Of a stretch of 63,849 nt of DNA, positions 16,438 to 24,656 are shown in pieces; within the stretch, counting starts at the first letter, position 1, and each line of letters starts with the position of its first letter. Source of the DNA: Sporichthya brevicatena. Lineage in GTDB: Bacteria; Actinomycetota; Actinomycetes; Sporichthyales; Sporichthyaceae. The notes below the pieces were generated by a model, which was not told where the DNA came from, made no database searches, and was given only the letters and a program-made list of their open reading frames with translations. Made by a program: the position numbers and the translations under genes. The stretch covers positions 1-63,849 of the forward strand of contig NZ_BAAAHE010000013.1 in NCBI RefSeq assembly GCF_039525035.1. The letters run 5' to 3'.

Positions 16438-17811
16438 GTGCCCACCACCCCGACCGTGGCCGTCATCGGCGCCGGGATCAGCGGCCTGACCGCCGGCAAG
16501 ATCCTGCGCGACTACGGCGTCGACTACACGTGTTTCGAGTCGTCCGACCGGATCGGCGGCAACTGGGCTTTCGGCAACCCGAACGGGCACTCCAGCGCCT
16601 ACCGGTCGCTGCACATCGACACGTCGAAGAGCCTGCTGTCGTTCGCCGACTTCCCGATCCCGGCGGACTACCCGGACTTCCCGCACCACTCGGACATCAA
16701 GAACTACCTGGAGGCCTACGCCGAGGCGTTCGACCTCAAGGCGCGGATCCGGTTCCGCACCCGGGTCGAGCACGCGCAGCGCCTCGACGGCGGCGGGTGG
16801 TCGCTGCGGACCGGGGACGGCGAAACCTCGCAATTCGACGTTCTCGTCGTCGCGAACGGGCACCACTGGGACCCGCGGTACCCCGACTTCCCCGGCGAGT
16901 TCGGCGGCGAGACCATCCATTCACACCACTACATCGACCCCCGCACGCCGCTCGACCTGTACGGCAAACGAATCCTCGTGGTCGGCATCGGCAACTCGGC
17001 GGCTGACATCGCGAGCGAGCTATCGCAGAAGAGCTACGACAACCAGGTCACGCTCTCGACCCGCTCGGGCGCGTGGATCATTCCGCGCTACATCCTCGGC
17101 CGGCCCGCGGACGTGCTCGCCCGCACGAAGCCGTATCTCCCGCTGTCGTGGCAGCGCCTCGTTCTGCGCAAGGCGCCGCTGCTGATCTCCGGCCGTCCCG
17201 AACGCTTCGGCCTGCCGCGGCCGAACCATCACTTCCTCGAAGCGCACCCGACAATGTCGAACGACCTGCTGCTCCGGCTCGGGTCCGGTGACCTCGTCGC
17301 GAAGCCGGACGTGCGCCGACTCGACGGCGAAGAGGTCGAGTTCGTCGACGGAACGCGCTCCACGTTCGACGTCATCATCTACGCGACCGGCTACAACATC
17401 ACGTTCCCGTTCCTCGACCCCGAGTTCCTCTCGGCGCCGGACAACAAGATCCGGCTGTACAAGCGGATGTTCGTCCCGGGGATCGACGACCTCGTCCTTA
17501 TCGGGTTCGCACAGGCGGTGCCGACGTTGTTTCCGTTCGTCGAGTGCCAGTCGCGGGTCCTCGGCGCCTACGTCGCCGGGTTCTACCGGCCACCGGACCC
17601 CGCCGAGATGGAGCGGGTGATCGACGCCGACAACGCCCGCTTCACCGGGCACGTCACCGATCGGCCGCGGCACACCCAGCAGCTCGACTACTTCGTCTAC
17701 GAGCACGACGCGCGGACCAAGGAACTGCCCGCGGGGGCGGCGCGGGTGGCCGCGCAGGGTCCGGTGCCGTTGGCCGGGCGCGTCCGCACGGCGGCGACGT
17801 CGCGTGGGTGA
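16438..17811 (+). CDS. FAD-dependent monooxygenase, FMO/Baeyer-Villiger-like
   Basis: This 457-residue flavoprotein uses FAD and NAD(P)H to oxygenate a small molecule. GAGISG near residue 10 binds FAD. GETIHSHHY near 160 resembles the FMO identifying motif, VVGIGNSAADIA near 185 is the second nucleotide-binding loop and YATGYN near 320 is the conserved FMO block. GTG 16438 has GGAG eight bases upstream and directly precedes the FAD strand, so I prefer it to ATG 16345. Its end overlaps the TetR gene by a few bases, starting a five-gene translationally coupled operon. The substrate is unknown; ketones, amines and sulfides are typical of the family. Confidence 0.92.
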   Translation: MPTTPTVAVIGAGISGLTAGKILRDYGVDYTCFESSDRIGGNWAFGNPNGHSSAYRSLHIDTSKSLLSFADFPIPADYPDFPHHSDIKNYLEAYAEAFDLKARIRFRTRVEHAQRLDGGGWSLRTGDGETSQFDVLVVANGHHWDPRYPDFPGEFGGETIHSHHYIDPRTPLDLYGKRILVVGIGNSAADIASELSQKSYDNQVTLSTRSGAWIIPRYILGRPADVLARTKPYLPLSWQRLVLRKAPLLISGRPERFGLPRPNHHFLEAHPTMSNDLLLRLGSGDLVAKPDVRRLDGEEVEFVDGTRSTFDVIIYATGYNITFPFLDPEFLSAPDNKIRLYKRMFVPGIDDLVLIGFAQAVPTLFPFVECQSRVLGAYVAGFYRPPDPAEMERVIDADNARFTGHVTDRPRHTQQLDYFVYEHDARTKELPAGAARVAAQGPVPLAGRVRTAATSRG

Positions 17812-18454
17812 GGTGACCCGCCTGCCGCGGGCGTCCGAGCGGCGGCGACCCACCGCCGCGGACGACAAGCGGCGGGCGATCCTCGCCGCCGTCGAGGAAC
17901 TGTTGCAGGAGCGGCCACTGCAGGACATCAGCGTCAGCGACATCGCCGCGAAGGCGGGCGTCGGGCGGTCGGGCTTCTACTTCTACTTCGCGAGCAAGGG
18001 CGCCGCGGTGTCGGCGCTCCTCGGCGAGGTTTTCGACCTCATCGTCTCCGGGGCCGACGCGCTGCTCGGCGAACTGCGGTCCTCCCGGGCGCCCGCCGAC
18101 GTCGTCCGCTCGGTGCTGGAGTGGACGTGGCGTTCGTGGCAGTCGCACCAGGTGCTGATTCTCGCGATGCTCGACGCGCGCGGTCTCGACGCCGGCGTCC
18201 GCGAACAGTGGGACGCGTGGAACGACCGCTTCGCCGTTCCCGTCGTCGCCGCGATCCTGGCCGGGGAGACCAAGCGCGCGGGCCGGACCGAGGCCGAGGT
18301 GCATGAGATCGTGCTCGCCCTGATCGGGGCCAACGAGCGCGCGTTCGAGCGTCTGAGCCGCAGCGGCGCGAACTCCGCACAGATCGATCGCACCCTGACC
18401 GCGCTCACCACGCTCTGGTCCGCCGGGCTGATTCCTTCGAGGGGCAGGACATGA
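17804..18454 (+). CDS. TetR-family regulator inside the monooxygenase operon
   Basis: This 216-residue regulator has an N-terminal Arg-rich arm, then DKRRAILAAVEELLQERPLQ and DISVSDIAAKAGVGRSGFYFYF as the TetR helix-turn-helix. An alpha-helical ligand domain contains LEWTWRSWQSHQVLI. GTG 17804 overlaps the FMO gene end; GTG 17813 is a possible later start. Its stop overlaps the next start (ATGA). It probably autoregulates the operon through the inverted repeat at 16367-16384. The effector is unknown. Confidence 0.92.
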   Translation: MGEVTRLPRASERRRPTAADDKRRAILAAVEELLQERPLQDISVSDIAAKAGVGRSGFYFYFASKGAAVSALLGEVFDLIVSGADALLGELRSSRAPADVVRSVLEWTWRSWQSHQVLILAMLDARGLDAGVREQWDAWNDRFAVPVVAAILAGETKRAGRTEAEVHEIVLALIGANERAFERLSRSGANSAQIDRTLTALTTLWSAGLIPSRGRT

Positions 18455-19422
18455 CCACCACCGACCGCAGCGTCGCTGCCGCTGCGCGGGCCGATGTCGA
18501 GGTGCTGACGTTCCCGTCCGGCACCGGGCAATGCGCCGCCGAGCACCACCGCGCGCAGACCGACAATCTCCGCACTGCCGCCGGCGTCCCCTACGTCGTG
18601 ATGGCGCACGGCTTCGGCGCCACCGTCGACTCCGGTCTCTCCTCGTTCGCGCGGACGTTCGCGGCCGCCGGGATCGGCGTGCTCGCCTTCGACTACCGCG
18701 GGTGGGGCCGCAGCGACGGCGACCCGCGGCGGGTCGTCGACGTCGAGAGTCAGGTCGCGGACTTCCGGGCGGCGCTGCGGGCCGTCCGGGCCCGGGCGGA
18801 CGCCGACCCCGAGCGTCTCGTGGCGTGGGGCTGCTCGCTCGCGGGCGGTCATATCTTCCGCGTTGCCGCCGAGGAGCCGCTCCTCGCGGCCGCGATCGCC
18901 GTGACGCCGGCGGTCGACGGGCCGGCCGCGCTGGGAAACATCGTGCGGCGCGACGGCGTCCACGCCCTCGGATCCGTGGCGCCGGCGCTGCGCGACGTGG
19001 TCGCGGCCAAGCGCGGGCGGCGCCCGGTCACGATCCCGATCGTCGGTGAGCCGGGAGCGACGGCTGTCATCACCGCTCCCGGTGCGTTCGCGCAGTACCA
19101 GGCCATCGCCGGGCCGACCTGGAACAACTCGGTGGCGGCCCGCTCGATGCTCGGGCTGGCGCGCTACCGCCCTGGCCGGCTCGCTTCCCGAATCCGCTGC
19201 CCGCTCCTCGTGCAGATCGCCGACCGAGACACGATCTCGCCGGTCGAACCGATCCGCGCGGCGGCCCGGCGCGCTCCGCGGTCGGAGGTCCGGCACTACC
19301 CGGGCGACCACTTCGACGTCTACCCGGGCTGCGCCCACCACGATGCGGTGACGGCGCACCAGGTCGCCTTCCTCCGCCGTCACCTGAACCCCCGTCAGAA
19401 CAATTTGGGAGAGGTCTCGTGA
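18451..19422 (+). CDS. Alpha/beta hydrolase
   Basis: This 323-residue serine hydrolase has MAHGFGA as the oxyanion loop, FDYRGWGRSDG as a conserved strand-turn and GCSLAGG near residue 130 carrying the nucleophile serine. IADRDTISPVEP and GDHFDVY supply the likely acid and histidine. The fold matches CocE/DLH-like or esterase-type enzymes. ATG 18451 overlaps the TetR stop, and its own stop overlaps the GTG of the kinase gene. Next to a Baeyer-Villiger-like monooxygenase it could cleave the ester or lactone produced, which is inference. Confidence 0.9.
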   Translation: MTTTDRSVAAAARADVEVLTFPSGTGQCAAEHHRAQTDNLRTAAGVPYVVMAHGFGATVDSGLSSFARTFAAAGIGVLAFDYRGWGRSDGDPRRVVDVESQVADFRAALRAVRARADADPERLVAWGCSLAGGHIFRVAAEEPLLAAAIAVTPAVDGPAALGNIVRRDGVHALGSVAPALRDVVAAKRGRRPVTIPIVGEPGATAVITAPGAFAQYQAIAGPTWNNSVAARSMLGLARYRPGRLASRIRCPLLVQIADRDTISPVEPIRAAARRAPRSEVRHYPGDHFDVYPGCAHHDAVTAHQVAFLRRHLNPRQNNLGEVS

Positions 19423-20504
19423 GCACTCCCCTGATCGGTACCGCCGACGCGCTGACCCCTGAGTGGCTGGCGAGCGTCCTGACCACGCACGACGGGCGAT
19501 CACCGTCGATCACGGCGGTTGACCTCCAGGCGATCGGCCAGGGTCAGCTCGGCGCCACCTACGCCGTCACGCCGACCTACGGCAGCGGCGGCGAGGGCTT
19601 CCCGGCCCGGGTCGTGGTGAAGCTCCCCGCGGCCGATCCGAACAGTCGTGCGTTCGCGCAGAACCTGGGCTGCTACGCCCGTGAGGTGGCCTTCTACACC
19701 GAGGCGGCGTCCCGCTTGGCGGTCCGGACGCCGCAGTGCTGGGCGGCGACCGTGTCCGAGGACGGTGCCGACTTCGTCCTCGTCCTCGAGGACCTCTCCC
19801 CCGCCCGGGAGTGCGGTCAGCTCGACGGGTGCGGGGTCGAGGAGGCGCGCGCGGCCCTGGCCCAGGCGGCCGCCCTGCACGCGTCGTCGTGGGGTGATGC
19901 CGAGCTCGCCCGGGCCGAGTGGCTGCTCACCGGCACGGGCGTCTGGCGTCACCTGAGCGCGAAGGCGCCGGCGACGGCGGAGGCGTTCGCGGAGCGCTTC
20001 GCCGGCCGGATGGACGACGCCACCGAGCGGGCGGTCGCCGGGCTCGCGAACGGCCCGGCCGCGGTGTGGGTCGAGCGGGGCATGCGGCCCCGGTGCGTGT
20101 GGCACAGCGACTTCCGGCTCGACAACCTGCTGTTCGACGCAGCCGGGGGCGCCGTGCCGCTCGTCGTCGTCGACTGGCAGAGCGTCACCTGGGCGGACGG
20201 CACGATCGACGCCAGCTACTTCCTCGGTGCCGGGATGCCCACCGAGCTGCGCCGCGAGCACCAGGAGTCGCTGATCCGCGGCTACCACGAGGCGCTCGTC
20301 GCGGGCGGCGTGCGTGACTACTCCTGGGACGAGTGCTGGGACGACTACCGCGCCCACGCGATCGCTGGTCTGCTCGTCGCCATCACTGCCGGCATGGGGA
20401 CGACCCCCTCGCCCGAGGCCGACGCCCTGTTCCTCACCATGGCGTCGCGGCACGCTCAGCACATGCTCGACGTCGACACGCTCTCGCTGCTGGCCGCCGG
20501 ATGA
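19419..20504 (+). CDS. APH-fold kinase (aminoglycoside phosphotransferase family)
   Basis: This 361-residue small-molecule kinase-fold protein has the nucleotide-binding lysine strand RVVVKLP, catalytic loop WHSDFRLDNLLF (HxDxxxxN) and metal-binding VVVDWQS. Members in catabolic operons of actinobacteria often phosphorylate alcohols or act with acyl-CoA dehydrogenases, so antibiotic resistance is not implied. The start is GTG 19419 with GGAGAGG upstream, overlapping the hydrolase stop (GTGA). The stop overlaps the LLM gene (ATGA). The substrate is unknown; coupling to the hydrolase suggests an alcohol product as acceptor. Confidence 0.88.
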   Translation: MSTPLIGTADALTPEWLASVLTTHDGRSPSITAVDLQAIGQGQLGATYAVTPTYGSGGEGFPARVVVKLPAADPNSRAFAQNLGCYAREVAFYTEAASRLAVRTPQCWAATVSEDGADFVLVLEDLSPARECGQLDGCGVEEARAALAQAAALHASSWGDAELARAEWLLTGTGVWRHLSAKAPATAEAFAERFAGRMDDATERAVAGLANGPAAVWVERGMRPRCVWHSDFRLDNLLFDAAGGAVPLVVVDWQSVTWADGTIDASYFLGAGMPTELRREHQESLIRGYHEALVAGGVRDYSWDECWDDYRAHAIAGLLVAITAGMGTTPSPEADALFLTMASRHAQHMLDVDTLSLLAAG

Positions 20505-21562
20505 GCAAGGTGCCGCCCGACCTGCCCGAGCTCGGCTTCTACACCCTCGCCGGGCACACGAACTCGCCGCGGGACATGCTCGGCCAACTGCGGGAGGCCG
20601 AAGCGATCGGCCTCGGCGCGGCGTTCATCTCCGAGCGGTGGAACCTCAAGGAAGCGGTAACGCTCTCCGGGGCCGCGGCCGCGGCGAGCGAACGCATCGC
20701 GCTGGCGACGGCTGCGACCAACCACAACACCCGGCACCCGGTGATCACGGCGTCCTACGCCACGACGATGCACCGGCTCTCGGGCGGGCGGTTCACGCTG
20801 GGCCTCGGCCGGGGCATCGCCGCGCTCTTTAATCAATTCGGCCTGCCCAAGGTGACGATCGCTCAGTTGGAGGACTTCGCCGGCCTGATGCGGCGCCTGT
20901 GGCGGGGCGAGGTGATCGTCGACCACGACGGACCGGCCGGGCGCTGGGCGTTCCTCCACCTCGACGCCTCGTTCGACGAGGACATCCCGCTCGGCCTGAC
21001 GGCGTGGGGCCCGAGGACGTGCGCCCTCGGCGGCCGCGCGTTCGACCAGGTCGTCCTGCACACGTTCTTCACCGACGAGACGCTGACCCGCTGCGTCGCC
21101 GCGGTCCGCGAGGCAGCGGAGCAGGCCGGCCGCGACCCCGCGGCGGTTCAGGTGTGGTCGGTGTTCGCAACGGTCCCGGGCGAGGTCTCGCGGGAGACCT
21201 ACCTGCTCAAGGTCGTCGCCCGGTTGGCGACCTACCTCCAGCTCCCCGGCTACGGCGAGGGCCTCGTCGCCGCGAACCGCTGGGACCCGGCGATCCTCGA
21301 GCGTTTCCGCGCCGACCCCGTCGTCGCCGGTTTCGGCCGCAACCTGATCGACGCGGTGGGGACCCCGGACCAGCTCGAGCACATCGCGACGCTGCTCCCG
21401 CCGGAGTGGGTCGAGCCCGCCGCCTACGGCACCGGAGAAGACTGCGCCCGCGCCGTCCGCCGCCAGCTCGATCTCGGCGCCGACGGCGTCATCCTGCACG
21501 GCGCGACCCCCGCCGAGCTCACCCCCGTCGTCGCCGCCTACCGGCAACTGCCGTCGGCCTGA
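20501..21562 (+). CDS. LLM-class (F420-dependent type) oxidoreductase
   Basis: This 353-residue luciferase-like TIM-barrel enzyme has LGFYTLAGHTNSPRDML, AIGLGAAFISERWN, ATNHNTRHP and MHRLSGGRFTLGLGRG, typical of F420-linked members. It would transfer hydride to or from F420, or act as a monooxygenase. ATG 20501 overlaps the kinase stop (ATGA). It is the last gene of the operon and ends 17 bases before the palindromic repeat array. The cofactor choice is inferred from family trends; FMN is possible. Confidence 0.9.
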   Translation: MSKVPPDLPELGFYTLAGHTNSPRDMLGQLREAEAIGLGAAFISERWNLKEAVTLSGAAAAASERIALATAATNHNTRHPVITASYATTMHRLSGGRFTLGLGRGIAALFNQFGLPKVTIAQLEDFAGLMRRLWRGEVIVDHDGPAGRWAFLHLDASFDEDIPLGLTAWGPRTCALGGRAFDQVVLHTFFTDETLTRCVAAVREAAEQAGRDPAAVQVWSVFATVPGEVSRETYLLKVVARLATYLQLPGYGEGLVAANRWDPAILERFRADPVVAGFGRNLIDAVGTPDQLEHIATLLPPEWVEPAAYGTGEDCARAVRRQLDLGADGVILHGATPAELTPVVAAYRQLPSA

Positions 21563-21579
21563 CCCCACCTGTCCCACCA

Positions 21580-21675
21580 GGGGTGACACCCTTTACGGCG
21601 CCAGAAAGGGTGACACCCCTTACTGCGGAGTAAAGGGTGTCACCCCTTACTGGGCAGTAAGGGGTGACACCCTTT
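21580..21675. repeat. Palindromic repeat array, AAGGGGTGWCACCCCTT family, four units
   Basis: Four near-identical 15-17-base odd palindromes are separated by 10-base linkers (ACGGCGCCAG, ACTGCGGAGT, ACTGGGCAGT), a period of 27. Adjacent units and linkers can pair with each other, giving alternative long hairpins. The array fills the gap between convergent genes ending at 21562 and 21692, where a bidirectional terminator is expected. Confidence 0.85.
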
Positions 21676-21691
21676 CTGAACAGCGGGCGCG

Positions 21692-23173
21692 TCAGATGCA
21701 GTCGAAGCGGGCGCCGGCGGGGGCGAAGAAGCCGCGGCTGTCGAAGCCCATCGCGGCGAAGCAGAAGTTCTCCTGGGCGTGGGGCTGGTTCAGGGTGTAG
21801 GTGGTGGCCGGAATGAGCCCGCCGAGAGTCTCCTTCTTCACCTTGCCGAGCCCGGTCAGGATCAGGTCGCGGGTGAGCGGGACGTCGCGCGCCGACGGGC
21901 CGAGGAGCTCGACCGCGCGCTCGAGCATCTTCGCGCTCGACCACGTGAGGGCGCTGGCGTTGTTGAACTCCGCCGTCGGGTTGTAGCGCGCCATCGCGGC
22001 CCGGTAGTCCTTGATCGCCTGGTTGTCGTCGGTCGAGGTGAACGGGAAGATCGGCGTGGCCATCGAGACCGTCGCCTTCTGCAGGTTCTTGTCGTTCGGG
22101 TCGAACGTCGCCTGGCTCGCGGTGATGACGATGGGGACGCCGAGCCCGACGGTCGCGCACGAGCGGGCGGTCCGCTGGACACCACCGGCGTCGCCGGCGA
22201 ACACGACCGCCTTCGCCCCGGCGTTCTTCGCGGCCTGGCAGGCGGAGGTGAAGTCGTTCTGGGTCAGGGAGATCTGCGTCTGGTAGACGATCGACATCCC
22301 GAACTTCTTGGCGTAGCCGTCGCGGTCCAGGGTGTCCTTGAACGCCGTGCAGGCCGTGGACTCGACGCAGTAGAAGACGGCGAGCTTGTCCACGCGCTTG
22401 GACTGCAGCGCCTTGGCGGACCCGGCGAACTGCGCCTTCTCGATGCCGCCCACCGGGTACAGGTACGGCGAGAGATGCCAGTCCGGCGTGACCTGGTCGC
22501 CGCCGACGGACACGATCTTCGCCGACTCGACGCCCTTGCGGAACCCGACGATGTCGAGCGGGGCGTAGCTCGCGATCAGTGCGACCGCGTTCCGGGACTG
22601 GACCATCTCCTTGACCGCGGCCTCCGCCTTCGCGGGGTCCGAGGCGGTGTCCTTCTGAAACAGAGTCACCGGATGACAGCCGAGGCCGCCGCGGGCGTTC
22701 ACGTCACGCACCCACACCGGGAGGGTCTGCACCGCGCCCTGGTTGTTCGCCCCGACCAGACCGCTGAACGCGCCGACCTGACCGATGACCACCGGCGGCC
22801 CCTGCTTCGCACACCCGGCGGCCACCGGGGTCTTGGCGCCGCCGGCGGCATTGGTCTTCGTCGCGCCGGACTTCGTGCCCGCGGCCGGGGTCGGGGTCGC
22901 CACCGCTCCCCCGTCCGGCACCGTCCCGCCGACGGGGACGTCGACGGCGGCGTCCGGCGCCGCGACGACGGCCCCGCTGCTGTCATCGGTCGACGCCGGA
23001 GCGGCGGCGGCCGCACTCGCCTGGGTCTGCGCGAGCTGCTCGGCCAGGCCGCCACTCTCGGCGGCGACCACGGCAGCGTGATCGGTCCGCGCACCGCAGG
23101 CGCTCAGGACGAGCGCTGCCGCACCGACGACGGCGGCGGCACGGAGAGCCCGACGGAACTCAGATGCAGTCAA
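21692..23173 (-). CDS. Lipoprotein solute-binding protein 2 (cassette 2, tandem duplicate)
   Basis: This 493-residue Liv-type binding protein is nearly the same in its folded part as the gene directly upstream. A hydrophobic segment and the lipobox VLSACG are followed by about 100 residues of Ala/Thr/Pro linker. The domain then begins CAKQGPPVVIGQVGAFSGLV and ends in FDCI. No ATG fits; TTG 23173 has AGGGA about seven bases upstream and overlaps the upstream gene by 14 bases. Most differences between the copies are in the signal, the linker and scattered surface positions, as expected for a fairly recent duplication. It is the last gene of cassette 2. Confidence 0.88.
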   Translation of the reverse strand: MTASEFRRALRAAAVVGAAALVLSACGARTDHAAVVAAESGGLAEQLAQTQASAAAAAPASTDDSSGAVVAAPDAAVDVPVGGTVPDGGAVATPTPAAGTKSGATKTNAAGGAKTPVAAGCAKQGPPVVIGQVGAFSGLVGANNQGAVQTLPVWVRDVNARGGLGCHPVTLFQKDTASDPAKAEAAVKEMVQSRNAVALIASYAPLDIVGFRKGVESAKIVSVGGDQVTPDWHLSPYLYPVGGIEKAQFAGSAKALQSKRVDKLAVFYCVESTACTAFKDTLDRDGYAKKFGMSIVYQTQISLTQNDFTSACQAAKNAGAKAVVFAGDAGGVQRTARSCATVGLGVPIVITASQATFDPNDKNLQKATVSMATPIFPFTSTDDNQAIKDYRAAMARYNPTAEFNNASALTWSSAKMLERAVELLGPSARDVPLTRDLILTGLGKVKKETLGGLIPATTYTLNQPHAQENFCFAAMGFDSRGFFAPAGARFDCI

Positions 23174-24656
23174 ATTTCGATCCCTGGGGTGCGTGGAAGC
23201 CGCGGTGGTCGAAGGCCATGGCGGCGTAGCACAGGTTCTCGGCGGCCTGCTTCTGGTTGTACGTGTAGGAGGTCGCCGGGATGAGCCCACCGAGGGTCTC
23301 CTTCTTGATCTTGCCGAGGCCCTGCATGATGTGGTCGCGTGTGAGCGGGACCTCGTGCACCGACGGGCCGAGCAGTTCGATCGCGCGCTCCAGCATCTTG
23401 GCGCTGGACCACGTCAGAGCAGCGGCGTGGTTGATGTCGGCCGTCGGGTTGTACCGCGCCATCGCGGTGCGGAAGGCCTTCTGCGCCTCGTTGTCCTGTT
23501 GGGTGAACGGGAAGATGGCCGACGCCATCGACACCGTCGCCTTCTGCAGGTTCTTGTCGTTCGGGTCGAACGTCGCCTGCGTCGCCGCGATGACGATCGG
23601 GACGCTCAGGCCGACGGTCGCGCAGGACCGGGCCGTGCGCTGGACGCCCCCGGCGTCACCGGCGAACACGACCGCCTTCGCGCCGGCGTTCTTCGCCGAC
23701 TGGCAGGCCGAGGTGAAGTCGTTCTGCGTCAGGGACACCTGCGTCTGGTAGACGATGTCCATCCCGAACTTCTTGGCGTACCCCTCCTTGTCGAGGGTGT
23801 CCTTGAACGCCGTGCACGCCGTGGACTCGACGCAGTAGAAGATCGCGAGCTTGTCGACACCCTTGGCCTGCAGCGCTTTCGCGGACCCGGCGAACTGCGC
23901 CCGCTCGATCCCCCCGACCGGGTACAGGTACGGCGACATGTGCCAGTCCGGCGTCACCTGGTCGCCACCGATCGAGACGATCTTCGCCGACTCGACGCCC
24001 TTGCGGAACCCGACGATGTCGAGCGGCGCGTAGCTCGCCACCAGGGCGACCGCGCCGCGGACGTTGACCATCTCCTTGACCGCCGCCTCGGCCTTCGCCG
24101 GGTCCGAGGCGGTGTCCTTCTGAAACAGCGTCACGGGGTGGCATCCGATGCCGCCGCGGGCGTTCACGTCACGCACCCACACGGGGAGGGTGTTCACCGC
24201 GCCCTGGGTGTTCGCGCCGACCAGACCGCTGAACGCGCCGACCTGACCGATCACCACGGGCGGGCCCTGCTTCGCACACCCGGCCGCGACGGGTGTCTTG
24301 CCGGTACTCGCGCCGTTGGTGTTCGCCTTGCCACCGCCACCCGTGGCGGACGCGGCCGGCGTCGGGGTGGCGACCGTTCCCCCGGTGCTCGTCCCCGCCG
24401 CGACCGGGGCGTCGACGGTCTGGCCGGGCGCGACCGCGCCGACCCCGGCACCCGGGTCGGCGTCCGTCGTCGCGGGTGCGGCCGCGGCGTTGTTCGCCTG
24501 CGCCTCGGCCAGCCGCTGGGCGAGTTCGCCGCTCTCCGCGGCGACGACCGACGCGCGGTCCAGGCGGGAACCGCAGCCGGTGAGCACGAGCGCGACGGCG
24601 GCGGTGACGGCCGCCGTCCTCAGCAGACGGCGGTGCGAGGAACTGATGCGGATCAC
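23160..24656 (-). CDS. Lipoprotein solute-binding protein 1 (cassette 2)
   Basis: This 498-residue Liv-type extracytoplasmic binding protein has a signal with the lipobox VLTGCG, a low-complexity linker to about residue 120 and then CAKQGPPVVIGQVGAFSGLV. The cysteine positions GIGCHP, YCVESTAC, SACQS and RSCATV are shared with the neighbouring copy and largely with cassette 1. GTG 24656 overlaps the permease stop (GTGA) and has GAGGAG upstream. It works with the permease encoded upstream. Two closely similar receptors for one permease suggest two related ligands or a dosage effect. The ligand is unknown. Confidence 0.9.
   Translation of the reverse strand: MIRISSSHRRLLRTAAVTAAVALVLTGCGSRLDRASVVAAESGELAQRLAEAQANNAAAAPATTDADPGAGVGAVAPGQTVDAPVAAGTSTGGTVATPTPAASATGGGGKANTNGASTGKTPVAAGCAKQGPPVVIGQVGAFSGLVGANTQGAVNTLPVWVRDVNARGGIGCHPVTLFQKDTASDPAKAEAAVKEMVNVRGAVALVASYAPLDIVGFRKGVESAKIVSIGGDQVTPDWHMSPYLYPVGGIERAQFAGSAKALQAKGVDKLAIFYCVESTACTAFKDTLDKEGYAKKFGMDIVYQTQVSLTQNDFTSACQSAKNAGAKAVVFAGDAGGVQRTARSCATVGLSVPIVIAATQATFDPNDKNLQKATVSMASAIFPFTQQDNEAQKAFRTAMARYNPTADINHAAALTWSSAKMLERAIELLGPSVHEVPLTRDHIMQGLGKIKKETLGGLIPATSYTYNQKQAAENLCYAAMAFDHRGFHAPQGSKFDCI

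Noticed and set aside
19419-20504. Antibiotic resistance gene (APH)
   Set aside because: The kinase fold is clear, but the gene is embedded in a catabolic operon with hydrolase and oxidoreductases. Nothing indicates an antibiotic substrate.
21580-21675. CRISPR array
   Set aside because: Units are 15-17 bases with 10-base linkers that resemble one another. Spacers are too short and not unique, and no cas genes are present.
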